64,000 nucleotides of DNA from Siphonodentalium dalli. Lineage: Eukaryota; Mollusca; Scaphopoda; Gadilida; Siphonodentaliidae. Below are positions 15,250 through 26,284 of this stretch, piece after piece (the stretch's first letter is position 1; each line of letters opens with the position of its first letter). Position numbers and translations under genes: made by a program. Location of the stretch: NCBI GenBank assembly GCA_032622095.1, contig CP136061.1:2294001-2358000 (forward strand). Direction: 5' to 3'. The notes beneath the pieces were generated by a model, which was not told the origin of the DNA, did no database searches, and saw nothing but the letters and a program-made list of their open reading frames with translations.

Positions 15250-18200
15250 CATTCTGACACACTGAATCAAGTGACCTACGATTAACACATAATCAAACGT
15301 GAAGAGTGCGGATTATATAAAGGTCTCTGCTAACAGCATGCTGGCATACTGAATCAGATGACCTTCGACTAAACACATAATCAGAAGTGAACATTGAGTC
15401 CTATATAAAGGTCTCTAATAACAGTATACTGACATACTGAATCAGATGACCTACGACTGAACACATAATCAAAAGTGAACATTGAGGCTTATATAAAGGT
15501 ATCTATTAACATCATGCAGGCATACTGAATCAGACGACCAACGACTAAACACAAAATCTAAAGTGAACATTGAGGCTTATATAAAGGTCTCTAATAACAG
15601 CATGCTGGCATACTGAATCAGATGACCTACGGCTAAACACATAATCAGAAGTGAACACCGAGGCTTATATAAACGTCTCTAATAACAACAAGCTGGCATA
15701 CTGAATCAGATGCCCAACGACTAAACACATAATCAGAAGTGAACATTGCGGCCTCTATAAAGGTCTCTAATAACAGCATGCTGGCATACTGAATCAGATA
15801 ACCTACGACTAAACACATAATCAGAAGTGAACATCGAGGCTTATATAAAGGTATATAATAGTAGCATGCTGACATACTGAATCAAATGAACTACGACTAA
15901 AATCATAATCAGAAGTGAACATTGAGGCTTATATAAAGGTCTCTAATAACAACATGCTGGCATACTGAATCAGATGACCAACGACTAAACACATAATCAG
16001 AAGTGAACATTGAGGCTTATATAAAGGTATCTAATAACATAATGATGGCATACTGAATCAGATGAATTACGACTAAACACATAATCAGAAGTGAACATTG
16101 AGGTTTATATAAAGGTCTCTAATAACAGTATGATGGCATACTGAATCAGCTGACCTACGACTAAACACATAATCAGAAGTGAACATTGAAGCTTATATAA
16201 AGGTCTCTAATAACAGCATGCTGGCATACTGAGTCAGATGAATTACGACTAAACACATAATCAGTAGTGAACATTGAGGCTTATATAAAGGCATCTAATA
16301 ACAGCATGTTGTCATACTGAATCAGATGACCTACGTCTAAACACATAATCAGAAGTGAACATCGTGGCTTATATAAATGTATCTAATAACAGCATGCTGA
16401 CATACTGAATTAGATCACCTACGACTAAACACATAATCAGAAGTGAACAGTGAGGCTTATATAAAGGTCTCTAATAACAGCATGCTGGCTTACTGAATCA
16501 GATGACCTACGACTAAACACATAATCAGAAGTGAACAGTGAGGCTTATATAAAGGTCTCTAATAACAGCATGCTGGCATACTGCATCAGATGACGTACGA
16601 CTAAACACATAATGAGAAGTGAACATTGAGGCTTATATAAAGGTCTCTAATTACAGCATGCTGGTATACTGAATCAGATGACCTACGACTAAACACATAA
16701 TGAGAAGTAAACATTGAGCCTTATATAAAGGTCTCTAATAACAGCATGCTGGCATACTGAATCAGATGACGTGCGACTAATACATAATCAGAAGTGAAAA
16801 GTGCGGCTTATATAAAGGTCTCTAATAACAGCATGCTGTTATACTGAATCAGATGACCTACGACTAAACACATAATCAGAAGTGAACAGTGTGGCTTATA
16901 TAAAGGTTTCTAAAAATATAATGCTGGCATACTGAATGATTGATTGATTGGGGTTTATTGTCGCTTTAGCCACTAAGGCCATATCACGACATTGCCAGTT
17001 TTAGTGGTGGAGGAAATCCGCACACTTGCGACTAATCTAACAGTGATTTCAATGGATGATAAACCCGTCAACCATGTGCGGCAAACCACCGGCCATCGGC
17101 GAGTAACTGGTAACTCCACCAGTTAACGATTTCGAGTTACAAAGTCCACGATGGAAACATGTGGATTTGAACCCTAATCGCCAGCATACTGAATGAGATG
17201 ACCTACGACTAATACATAATCAGAAGTGAACAGTGCGGCTTATATAAAGGTCTCTAATAACAGCATGCTGTCATACTGAATCAGATGACCTACGACTAAA
17301 CACATAATCAGAAGTGAACATTGAGGCTTATATAAATGTCTCTAATAACAGCATGCTGTCATACTGAATCAGATGACCTACGACTAAACACATATTCAGA
17401 AGTGAACACTGAGACTTATATAAAGGTCTCTAATAACAGTATACTGACATACTGAATCAGATGACCTACGACTAACCACATAATCAGAAGTGAACATTGA
17501 GGCTTATATAAAGGTATATAATAACAGCATGCTGACGTACTCAATCAGATGACCAACGACCAAACACATAATCTGAAGTTAACGTTGAGGCTTATATAAA
17601 TGTCTCTAATACCAGCATGCTGGCACACTGAATCAAATGACCTACTACTAAACACATAATCAGAAGTGAACATTGAGGCATATATAATGGTCTCTAATAA
17701 GAGCATGCTGGCGTACTGAATCAAATGACCTACTACTAAACACATAATCAGAAGTGAACATTGAGGCATATATAATGGTCTCTAATAACAGCATGCTGGC
17801 GTACTGAATCAGATGACCTACGACTAAACACATAATCAAAAGTGAACATTGAGGCTTATATAACGTCTCTAATAACAGCATGCTGGCATACTGAATCAGA
17901 TGACCTACGACTAAACACATATTCAGAAGTGAACATTGAGACTTATATAACGGTATCTAATAACAGAATGCTGGCATACTGAATCAGATGACCTACGACT
18001 AAACACATAATCAAACGTGAACATTGAGACTTATATAAAGGTCTCTAATAACAGCATGCTGACATACTGAATCAGATGACCTCCAACTAAACACATAATC
18101 AAACGTGAACAGTGCGGCTTATATAAAGGTATATAATAACAGTATGCTGGCATACTGAATCAGATGACCTACGACTAAACACATAATCAGAAGTGAACAT

Positions 18201-19650
18201 TGAGGCTTATATAAATGTCTCAAATAACAGCATGCTGGCATGCTGAATCAAGTGACCTACGACTAAATACATAATCAGAAGTGAACAATGCGGCATATAT
18301 AAAGGTCTCTAATAACAGCATTCTGACACACTGAATCAAGTGACCTACGATTAACACATAATCAAACGTGAAGAGTGCGGCTTATATAAAGGTCTCTGCT
18401 AACAGCATGCTGGCATACTGAATCAGATGACCTTCGACTAAACACATAATCAGAAGTGAACATTGAGGCCTATATAAAGGTCTCTAATAACAGTATACTG
18501 ACATACTGAATCAGATGACCTACGACTGAACACATAATCAAAAGTGAACATTGAGGCTTATATAAAGGTATCTAATAACATCATGCAGGCATACTGAATC
18601 AGACGACCAACGACTAAACACATAATCTAAAGTGAACATTGAGGCTTATATAAAGGTCTCTAATAACAGCATGCTGGCATACTGAATCAGATGACCTACG
18701 GCTAAACACATAATCAGAAGTGAACACCGAGGCTTATATAAACGTCTCTAATAACAACAAGCTGGCATACTGAATCAGATGCCCAACGACTAAACACATA
18801 ATCAGAAGTGAACATTGCGGCCTCTATAAAGGTCTGTAATAACAGCATGCTGGCATACTGAATCAGATAACCTACGACTAAACACATAATCAGAAGTGAA
18901 CATCGAGGCTTATATAAAGGTCTATAATAGTAGCATGCTGACATACTGAATCAAATGAACTACGACTAAAATCATAATCAGAAGTGAACATTGAGGCTTA
19001 TATAAAGGTCTCTAATAACAACATGCTGGCATACTGAATCAGATGACCAACGACTAAACACATAATCAGAAGTGAACATTGAGGCTTATATAAAGGTATC
19101 TAATAACATAATGATGGCATACTGAATCAGATTATCTACGACTAAACACATAATCAGAAGTGAACATTGAGGCTTATATAAAGGTCTCTAATAACAGTAT
19201 GCTGGCATACTGAATCAGCTGACCTACGACTAAACACATAATCAGAAGTGAACATTGAGGCTTATATAAAGGTCTCTAATAACAGCATGCTGGCATACTG
19301 AGTCAGATGAATTACGACTAAACACATAATCAGTAGTGAACATTGAGGCTTATATAAAGGCATCTAATAACAGCATGTTGTCATACTGAATCAGATGACC
19401 TACGTCTAAACACATAATCAGAAGTGAACATCGTGGCTTATATAAATGTATCTAATAACAGCATGCTGACATACTGAATTAGATCACCTACGACTAAACA
19501 CATAATCAGAAGTGAACAGTGAGGCTTATATAAAGGTCTCTAATAACAACATGCTGGCTTACTGAATCAGATGACCTACGACTAAACACATAATCAGAAG
19601 TGAACAGTGAGGCTTATATAAAGGTCTCTAATAACAGCATGCTGGCATAC
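15250..19650. repeat. Segmental duplication in satellite, offset 3069 bp
   Basis: Rare monomer variants (for example one reading GGTCTCTGCTAAC, and one with CATCGTGGCTTATATAAATG) at 15301 and 16351 recur at 18370 and 19420, both at exactly 3069 bp. The constant offset over more than 1 kb shows one duplication event with no later indels in between. The offset is not a whole number of monomers because shorter monomers and the first SINE lie inside it. Confidence 0.85.
16940..17183 (-). mobile_element. tRNA-derived SINE, 5'-truncated, copy A
   Basis: A 244-bp non-satellite insert. On the minus strand it opens with a B-box-like GGTTCAAATCC just inside the right end, continues through a GC-richer body, and ends in CAATAAACCCCAATCAATC, a tail type common in molluscan SINEs. 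No A box is present, so the tRNA head is truncated. A 13-bp direct repeat, GCATACTGAATGA, flanks it (16927-16939 and 17184-17196), as expected of a target-site duplication by LINE machinery. Confidence 0.8.
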
Positions 19651-21591
19651 TGAATCAGATTACCTACGACAAAACACATAATCAGAAGTGAACATCGAGA
19701 CTTATTATAAAGGTCTCTAATAATAGCATGCTGGCATACTGAATCAGATGACGTGCGACTAAACACATAATCAGAAGTGAACATTGAGGCTTATATAAAT
19801 GTCTCTAATAACAGCACGCTAGCTTACTGAATCAGATGACCTACGACTAAACATATAATCAGAAGTGAACAGTGAAGCTTATATAAAGGTCTCTAATAAC
19901 AGCATGCTGGCATTCTGAATCAGATGACATACGACTAAATACATAATCAGAAGTGAACATCGATACTTATTATAAAGGTCTCTAATAATAGCATGCTGGC
20001 ATACTGAATCAGATGACGTGCGACTAAACACATAATCAGAAGTGAACATTGAGGCTTATATAAAGTACTCTAATAACAGCATGCTAACATACTGAATCAG
20101 ATGATCAGCGACTAAACACATAATCAGAAATGAACATTGAGGCTTATATAGGTCTCTAATAACAACATGCTGTCATACTGAATCAGAAGACATACGACTA
20201 AACACATAATCAGAAGTGAACAATGAAGCTTAAATAAAGGTATCTAATAACAGCATGCTGGCATACTGAATCAGATGACCTACGACTAAACACATAATCT
20301 GAAGTGAACATTGAGGCTTATATGAAGGTCTATAATAACAGCATGCTGGCATACTGAATCAGATGATCTACGACTAAACACATAATGAGAAGGTAAACAT
20401 TGAGCCTTATATAAAGGTCTCTAATAACAGCATGCTGGCCTACTGAATCAGATGACGTGCGACTAATACATAATCAGAAGTGAACAGTGAGGCTTATATA
20501 AAGGTCTCTAATAACAGCATGCTGGCATTCTGAATCAGATGACATACGACTAAACACATAATCAGAAGTGAACATCGATACTTATTATAAAGGTCTCTAA
20601 TAATAGCATGCTGGCATACTGAATCAGATGACGTGCGACTAAACACATAATCAGAAGTGAACATTGAGGCTTATATAAAGTACTCTAATAACAGCATGCT
20701 AACATACTGAATCAGATGATCAGCGACTAAACACATAATCAGAAATGAACATTGAGGCTTATATAGGTCTCTAATAACAACATGCTGTCATACTGAATCA
20801 GAAGACATACGACTAAACACATAATCAGAAGTGAACAATGAAGCTTAAATAAAGGTATCTAATAACAGCATGCTGGCATACTGAATCAGATGACCTACGA
20901 CTAAACACATAATCTGAAGTGAACATTGAGGCTTATATGAAGGTCTATAATAACAGCATGCTGGCATACTGAATCAGATGATCTACGACTAAACACATAA
21001 TGAGAAGGTAAACATTGAGCCTTATATAAAGGTCTCTAATAACAGCATGCTGGCCTACTGAATCAGATGACGTGCGACTAATACATAATCAGAAGTGAAC
21101 AGTGCGGCTTATATAAAGGTCTCTAATAACAGCATGCTGTCATACTGAATCGGATGACCTACGACTAAACACATAATCAGAAGTGAATATTGAGGCTAAT
21201 ATAAAGGTATCTAATAACAGCATGCTGGCATACTGCATCAGATGACGTACGACTAAACACATAATCAGAAGTGAACATTGAGGCTTATATAAAGGTCTCT
21301 AATAACAGCATGCTGGTATACTGAATCAGATGACCTACGACTAAACACATAATGAGAAGTAAACATTGAACCTTATATAAAGGTCTCTAATAACAGCATG
21401 CTGGCATACTGAATCAGATGACGTGCGACTAATACATAATCAGAAGTGAACAGTGCGACTTATATAAAGGTCTCTAATAACAGCATGCTGTCATACTGAA
21501 TCAGATGACCTACGACTAAACACATAATCAGAAGTGAACAGTGTGGCTTATATAAAGGTTTCTAAAAATATAATGCTGGCATACTGAATGA
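17184..21591. repeat. 88-bp satellite array, segment 2
   Basis: Same monomer family as the first segment, about 50 copies. It includes the second copy of the 3069-bp duplication and a 615-bp (seven-monomer) tandem duplication. A few monomers have lost 3-4 bp in the TATA-like part (reading TTATATAGGTCTC at about 20146 and 20760). Confidence 0.97.
19861..21090. repeat. 615-bp tandem duplication of seven satellite monomers
   Basis: 19861-20475 and 20476-21090 are near-identical. Shared rare variants include CGATACTTATTATAAAGG, the shortened TTATATAGGTCTC monomer and GAAGCTTAAATAAAGG, all at offset 615 bp. High identity suggests a recent event. Confidence 0.88.
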
Positions 21592-21834
21592 TTGATTGAT
21601 TGGGGTTTATTGTCGCTTTAGCCACTAAGGCCATATCACGACATTGCCAGTTTTAGTGGTGGAGGAAATCCGCACACTTGCGACTAATCTAACAGTGATT
21701 TCAATGGCTGATAAACCCGTCAACCATGTGCGGCAAACCACCGGCCATCGGCGAGTAACTGGTAACTCCACCAGTTAACGATTTCGAGTTACAAAATCCA
21801 CGATGGAACATGTGGATTTGAACCCTAATCGCCA
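21592..21834 (-). mobile_element. tRNA-derived SINE, 5'-truncated, copy B
   Basis: Nearly identical to the copy at 16940-17183: two substitutions and a 1-bp deletion were seen. It has the same 13-bp flanking repeat and the same unusual flanking monomers (GGTTTCTAAAAATATAATGC on the left). Identical breakpoints show it arose by duplication of a satellite segment that already held the SINE, not by a second insertion. Confidence 0.82.
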
Positions 21835-22260
21835 GCATACTGAATGAGATGACCTACGACTAATACATAATCAGAAGTGAACAGTGCGGCTTATATAAAG
21901 GTCTCTAATAACAGCATGCTGTCATACTGAATCAGATGACCTACGACTAAACACATAATCAGAAGTGAACATTGAGGCCTATATAAATGTCTCTAATAAC
22001 AGCATGCTGTCATATTGAATCAGATGACCTACGACTAAAAACATAATCAGAAGTGAACAATGAGGCTTATATAAATGTCTCTAATAACAGCATGCTGGCA
22101 TACTGAATCAGATGACCTACGACTAAACACATAATCAGAAGTGAAAAGTGCGGCTTATATAAAAGTTTCTAATAACAGCATGCTGACAAACTGAATCAAA
22201 TGACCTTCGACTAAACACATAATCAGAAGTGAACATTGAGGCTTATATAAAGGTCTCTAA
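21835..22260. repeat. 88-bp satellite array, segment 3, up to capsid-cluster junction
   Basis: About five monomers. The last one stops after GGTCTCTAA at 22260, where AT-rich coding sequence of the capsid cluster begins without a spacer. Confidence 0.95.
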
Positions 22261-22394
22261 TTTTGATTTTGTATTTCATGAACGAAACATTTCTCGAAAG
22301 TTTTCCGAATTTTGTCAAGGATAGAAACATATGGAATGAAATCGAGTCCTCCAACTTCCAGTCTCAATTTTTCCTCCAAATGCAATCGATCCAT
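22257..22394 (-). pseudogene. Start of an unidentified ORF cut by satellite junction
   Basis: An ATG at 22394, just after the capsid gene's stop, opens a 45-codon frame (begins MDRLHLEEKLRLEVGG). Its stop codon TAG is formed across the junction with the satellite, so the natural 3' part is missing. It follows the dense packing of its neighbours and is probably the first 45 codons of a longer gene of the same element. The fragment is too short for a family call. Its truncation is direct evidence that the cluster is incomplete on this side. Confidence 0.5.
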
Positions 22395-22398
22395 GTTT

Positions 22399-23703
22399 TT
22401 AATAATCTGTTATCATTTCTCGCAAACTGTTGATTTCAATTTGATTATCGAACTCAGCATAGACTATCACGTTGATCACTGAAGCTAGAGCTGCCGCAAA
22501 CTGAAGCTCTAACCTTATGTTACCGGTTTTTATAGGATGCAAATGTCCTTCCTCTGCTCCTTGGTCAGGTGTGAGGTTGTAACCCCTGAAACAATAACCA
22601 TTCATGTATTTTTCGAGATTCAAACCAAAGGATTTGTTTTGTCCAAACATACCCGAAGACTGATACAGTGATACATAAGATCTTAGGCATTGTTCTGATT
22701 CAAAGTTTGGTTCAAATGGTCGGTTATGGATGGTATGTCCGTCCTGACTAACTTCAAGTTTTCTCAGATTGAAGTGTTGGAAATGAAATGGGTTCGTTTC
22801 AATATCGCCATTCATATCTTTGTTTGATACCAAGCCTATGAAAAGTCTCTTTGGCAATTGTCCTTGAAAAGGTGATCTTCAATTTTTGATCTAAGCCCTG
22901 CACCAATAGTGAATGTTTTTACTTCAACTCTTCGAATCGGTACTTTCATATTTTTCTGTATTATTGTTTGGTTCAAGTTATTTGCTACTACTGGCATCAG
23001 CGTAATTGTACGAACATTGAAAACTGCCGTTTCAAATACTATTTTTCCGTTGGCCTGACCAATTAAAGAGAATTTTGGATTCGCTCTATTGAGACGAATT
23101 CTTATCTCAATTCCATTTGGTAAGTATTTCTCTTGTAGAAATATATCTGTGTGTAAACGACCACACAATTCTACCGTTTTACTACCTGCTATGATTGCTT
23201 GGCGAGATTTCAATCCATCATTACCACCAGCTTTAGTGTTTTCGGTGAACTGTTTAGCGGTATCAGGGTACCACATTTCTAGTGCGGCAAGTTGATTTTC
23301 TTTACATTCACCAGAATAAGCCAAGAGATTTTCCATGTAGGCTCGATAAGGATAGGTATCTCCGTGTGCCGTTACAAGTTTGTTATTTAGGTAAATATCG
23401 ATACTACTGAACATGCATTGGAAAAAAGTTGTTAATAGGCGCAATTTCATCAGTACCATCAACCAAGTTTGTTCCATCTGCTTTTGTGATTTTGAATTTC
23501 AGGTACAAATATGATTGATTTACATCTGTCCATTTTTCAGTTTGAGGCGGAATTACAAATGCTATCGGTGCGGAATTATTCAAAGAGCTAATCGGGTGAT
23601 GTTCTATCCATTGTGATTCCAACATCGTTGTCATTGTTGGTGGAACATCAGAAGCATCTAACTCGGACTTGCTGCATTCGCATGATCCATTTTGCATCAT
23701 CAT
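22399..23703 (-). pseudogene. Probable major capsid protein (F54H12.2-like), two frameshifts
   Basis: Three overlapping minus-strand frames cover one protein: 23404-23703 (N-terminal), 22836-23477 (middle) and 22399-22857 (C-terminal), about 430 residues in all. The first break coincides with a six-A run at 23422-23427. The second lies close to 22855-22870. The sequence resembles the invertebrate F54H12.2-like family, which sits in Polinton/adintovirus-type clusters. A typical motif is LPNGIEIRIRLNR in the middle part. I infer a double-jelly-roll capsid role from family and neighbours; no structure could be tested. Without repair no full-length protein would be made, unless the breaks are assembly errors in homopolymers. 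It lies downstream of the small basic protein with almost no gap. Confidence 0.68.
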
Positions 23704-23705
23704 GA

Positions 23706-24086
23706 TTAATCAAATATATCGAGAGATCGTTTTGATTTCTTTACAGGCGTTTTAATGGACTTACTTCTAACTCGTTTGCGAGAAGAATGATTTTTCAAAG
23801 GTCGCGATGATCTATTTATGCCATTTGGTGTTGACATTTTCTTTATTGTTTCCCTTCCAAAAGATTTCAATGCTTCTTTACCTTGTTTCAAAAATACTTC
23901 TTTTGGACTTTTACCATGATGAATGATATCTTCGACTGCAGCAAGTCCATGCTTGAATACTTGTTGTTTAGCAATCTGACCAATAGGTTTTAGAAACGGT
24001 ATTACTGTTCTCATTGGAGATTTGAATAGTGAACCAATTCCATTTCCATACTGTCTAGATACGCCTCTATACACGGGAATCATCAT
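23706..24086 (-). CDS. Small basic virion-like protein
   Basis: 126 aa. The N-terminus has a glycine-rich stretch, YRGVSRQYGNGIGSLF. The C-terminal third is very basic with Lys/Arg clusters (SRKRVRSKS, PVKKSKRS) that look like nuclear-localisation or DNA-binding signals. Proteins of this size and composition sit between capsid genes in adenovirus- and Polinton-related elements (pVI/pX-like core proteins); the match here is by composition and position only. Its start overlaps the stop of the upstream penton-like gene by 4 bp (24083-24086), and the capsid gene follows 2 bp after its own stop. The frame is intact. Confidence 0.6.
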   Translation of the reverse strand: MMIPVYRGVSRQYGNGIGSLFKSPMRTVIPFLKPIGQIAKQQVFKHGLAAVEDIIHHGKSPKEVFLKQGKEALKSFGRETIKKMSTPNGINRSSRPLKNHSSRKRVRSKSIKTPVKKSKRSLDIFD

Positions 24087-24907
24087 AAATACAAATTACT
24101 TCGGCGTCGGAATTGCAACTTTACCATAGACTTTCCACCAATAAACTGAATTGGTTTCCCAGTATCATCAGTTATATATACATTTATGGTATCAAAGCTA
24201 GACTTTGATACTGGTACATAATATAAGTTTTTGAATTCATGCCTAATATGTTTACCATCATGTATTCTTTTACTCTCGAATGATGTCACTCGTAATATCG
24301 GTGCTTCAACATCACTACGAATTGTAAAATCAGCAATGTCAGAATAAACAAACAATTGATTATGCTCCGCATTTAAATCAACTCCATATGGAAATGTTAT
24401 CGAAGGAGTAGCAAATGTGACAGTGTTTGATTCTGTTCTGTAACCAAGTTTATCCAAACGAGCTCTGGGGAGTACAAGACCTACTTTGGTATAACTATTG
24501 GTTGAAATTTTAACTCGTTGTTGTGCTTTGGAATATCCGATTTCGAATTCCAGTTCTGGAATCATTCTGCTTACTGTACTATCAATTACACCTTGAATTG
24601 TATCTGTCAAATTTGGTCCACCAGAATATGCTCCTTCTGGTATTTTTAATTCTATACCATTTTCTGGTTTTGAAATTACTACATCACTCATTGGTATCTT
24701 ATTCAAATATTGTAAAATTCTTGGAACAGAAGTTTTTATTTTTATTTTGCAGGCATCTCCAATAATGTTGTATGTTTCTGATGGTACAATTAGTTCAACC
24801 ATTGCAACTTCCCAAAGCTCTTTATCAATATGTATGGTTTTTGGTAATTTCACTGTGAAACAACATTGTGAGTTGGCTGGGTAAAGTGACATTGAACTAT
24901 CACTCAT
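24083..24907 (-). CDS. Penton-like single-jelly-roll capsid protein (probable)
   Basis: 274 aa, intact. Begins MSDSSMSLYPANSQCCFTVK; it is rich in alternating hydrophobic/polar strands with no transmembrane segment or enzyme motif, as expected of a beta-sheet virion protein. Size and location next to the capsid gene fit the minor capsid (penton) protein of Polinton/adintovirus-type elements. The phrase LWEVAMVELIVPSE near residues 32-45 and the C-terminal FIGGKSMVKLQFRR recall this family. Function is inferred from context. It is preceded by the two-TM gene (stop at 24928) and overlaps the basic protein gene by 4 bp. Confidence 0.6.
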   Translation of the reverse strand: MSDSSMSLYPANSQCCFTVKLPKTIHIDKELWEVAMVELIVPSETYNIIGDACKIKIKTSVPRILQYLNKIPMSDVVISKPENGIELKIPEGAYSGGPNLTDTIQGVIDSTVSRMIPELEFEIGYSKAQQRVKISTNSYTKVGLVLPRARLDKLGYRTESNTVTFATPSITFPYGVDLNAEHNQLFVYSDIADFTIRSDVEAPILRVTSFESKRIHDGKHIRHEFKNLYYVPVSKSSFDTINVYITDDTGKPIQFIGGKSMVKLQFRRRSNLYL

Positions 24908-24927
24908 GAGAGTTATGTAGAATGAAT

Positions 24928-25185
24928 TCAGTTTTTCTCAGTATTTTTCAATAATTTCAGTCCAGGTGTTGGTAGAATATAACCTAGAGAACTACTTAGA
25001 AGAATAAGCCACAATTCTTTGTTTGCGCTCTGGATACTAATGTGTACAATAGATGTAATTAGTATGATATAAATAATAATTATCTGCGTGAAGTAGGTGA
25101 CTTGGTTCTTAGCAACTTTTTCACCACAGAACTTAAATTGTGACGGTTCATCGAGATTAATTCAAACTGAATGATTTTCCAACAT
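24928..25185 (-). pseudogene. Small two-membrane-segment protein, one in-frame stop
   Basis: An 85-codon frame from ATG at 25185 to TGA at 24928, interrupted only by TGA at 25162-25164 (codon 8). After a Cys-Gly-Glu-Lys motif (FKFCGEKVAKNQVTYFTQ) come two hydrophobic segments: IIIIYIILITSIVHISI, and LWLILLSSSLGYILP. Small proteins of this kind recur beside the integrase and capsid genes in related invertebrate clusters, from my memory of the family. The role may be in the membrane, but that is unknown. Translation could also begin after the stop, though no nearby ATG is in frame. It lies between integrase and the penton-like gene. Confidence 0.6.
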
Positions 25186-25198
25186 GGTAAATTCTGTT

Positions 25199-26284
25199 TT
25201 ATACTAAATTTGAAGCTGGGATCCAACTGTCAAACTTTTTTGGATATCCAAGCCAATGAACTTTAATTTCTTTTACTGTTTTACCACCCACTCTTCTCGT
25301 TCTTTTATCAATAACTGATTCTATTTCATACACCTTACTGTCTTTTATATGCTGGATTTCATGTTTGTAGAATGATCCAGCAATCTCTTCACCATCAAGA
25401 TCAGAAACTTTGTATGTTACTGGATTAGTTTTACAAATTATATCAACTTTGAAAATGTCACGAGTCCAGTTTGGTAAATAACCCTTTTCAAATGTTCTTT
25501 TGGTTTTGTTGATACGAACCAAGTCACCCACTTTCAGTGTAGATTTTCCTTTTTTATTCCCTGTTCCATATAGATTTTTGGAAATTTCAGCTTCAGTTTT
25601 CAAAGTAACTGCCGACGGTTTCGATTTTATGCTGCGGTGATAACTATTGTTGTAAGAATCGACTAGGGGCTGTAAAACATCAATATATCTTGAAGTTTTA
25701 TTGTGTGTGAAATACTTCCACATACGAGTTTTTAAAGTTCTTTGAAATCGTTCGACAATACTTGCTTTAGTCTCTGGATTCTCAGTTGTGAAGAAATTAA
25801 TGTTTTCTGATCGCAGAAATTTCAAAAACTTTTCATTTTTGAATTCAGAACCTTTATCAGCTTGAAACGATTTTGGTTTACGTTTTGAAGATTTCAAATT
25901 TTTCCTCAATGATTCGATCAAAGTTTGTCCAGATTTATCGTGGATTGGCACTACCCACGCAAATTTTGAAAAAACGTCTATCACACACAACATATATCTG
26001 TAATTATCATTATGTTTTTTCAAATTCTGAAGATCAGCTAAATCTGCCTGCCATTGAATATCAATCCCAGCCACAATAGTCTTTCTACGTTGGAATTTTT
26101 GAATTATTGGTTTGTGTAAAGTATATGTCGACTGACCTTACAACCATTTCTTCACATCTATGAGTTTAATTTTTTTATTTTGCTTTTTCGCTTCATCAAA
26201 AAGCTTCTTTACACCGCCATAACTTCCAACTTTCTTCGGATTATAGAAAATTTTAGATAACTGCTCATCTAGTATGGATCCCAT
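25199..26284 (-). pseudogene. Polinton-type integrase with chromodomain, one in-frame stop
   Basis: A 361-codon frame from ATG at 26284, broken only by TAA at 26138-26140 (codon 49); the remainder (25199-26137) is open. The N-terminal part before the stop holds a conserved NPKKVGSYGGVKKLF-like region. The catalytic core has Asp in WQADLADL, Asp in FQADKGSEF and Glu in IVERFQRTL, with 34 residues between the last two. The C-terminal about 45 residues form a chromodomain (VYEIESVIDKR...VHWLGYPKKFDSWIP). It resembles the F54H12.3-like integrases of Polintons, which insert the element into host DNA; the chromodomain may direct it to chromatin. The start overlaps the upstream 146-aa gene by 16 bp. 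Confidence 0.88.

Larger units (their letters stand above)
1..16939. repeat. 88-bp satellite array, segment 1
   Basis: Tandem monomers of about 88 bp (for example ATAAAGGTCT recurs at 13 and 101). A typical monomer runs: TATATAAAGGTCTCTAATAAC, then GCATGCTGGCATACTGAATC, AGATGACCTACGACTAAAC, ACATAATCAGAAGTGAACATTG. Variants differ by point changes and 1-3 bp indels. About 190 monomers lie here. Short minus-strand ORFs recur at multiples of 88 bp; they are by-products of the repeat and not genes. Each monomer carries a TATA-box-like TATATAAAGG on the plus strand. No transposase or other protein is encoded. Confidence 0.97.

Noticed and set aside
5323-18944. Many minus-strand ORFs of 60-86 codons starting MIMCLVVGHLIQYASM or similar
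   Set aside because: They are translations of the 88-bp satellite; positions differ by multiples of 88 bp and no flanking gene signals exist.
1-22260. Regular repeats resembling a CRISPR array
   Set aside because: The whole 88-bp monomer is conserved; there are no unique spacers and the DNA is eukaryotic.
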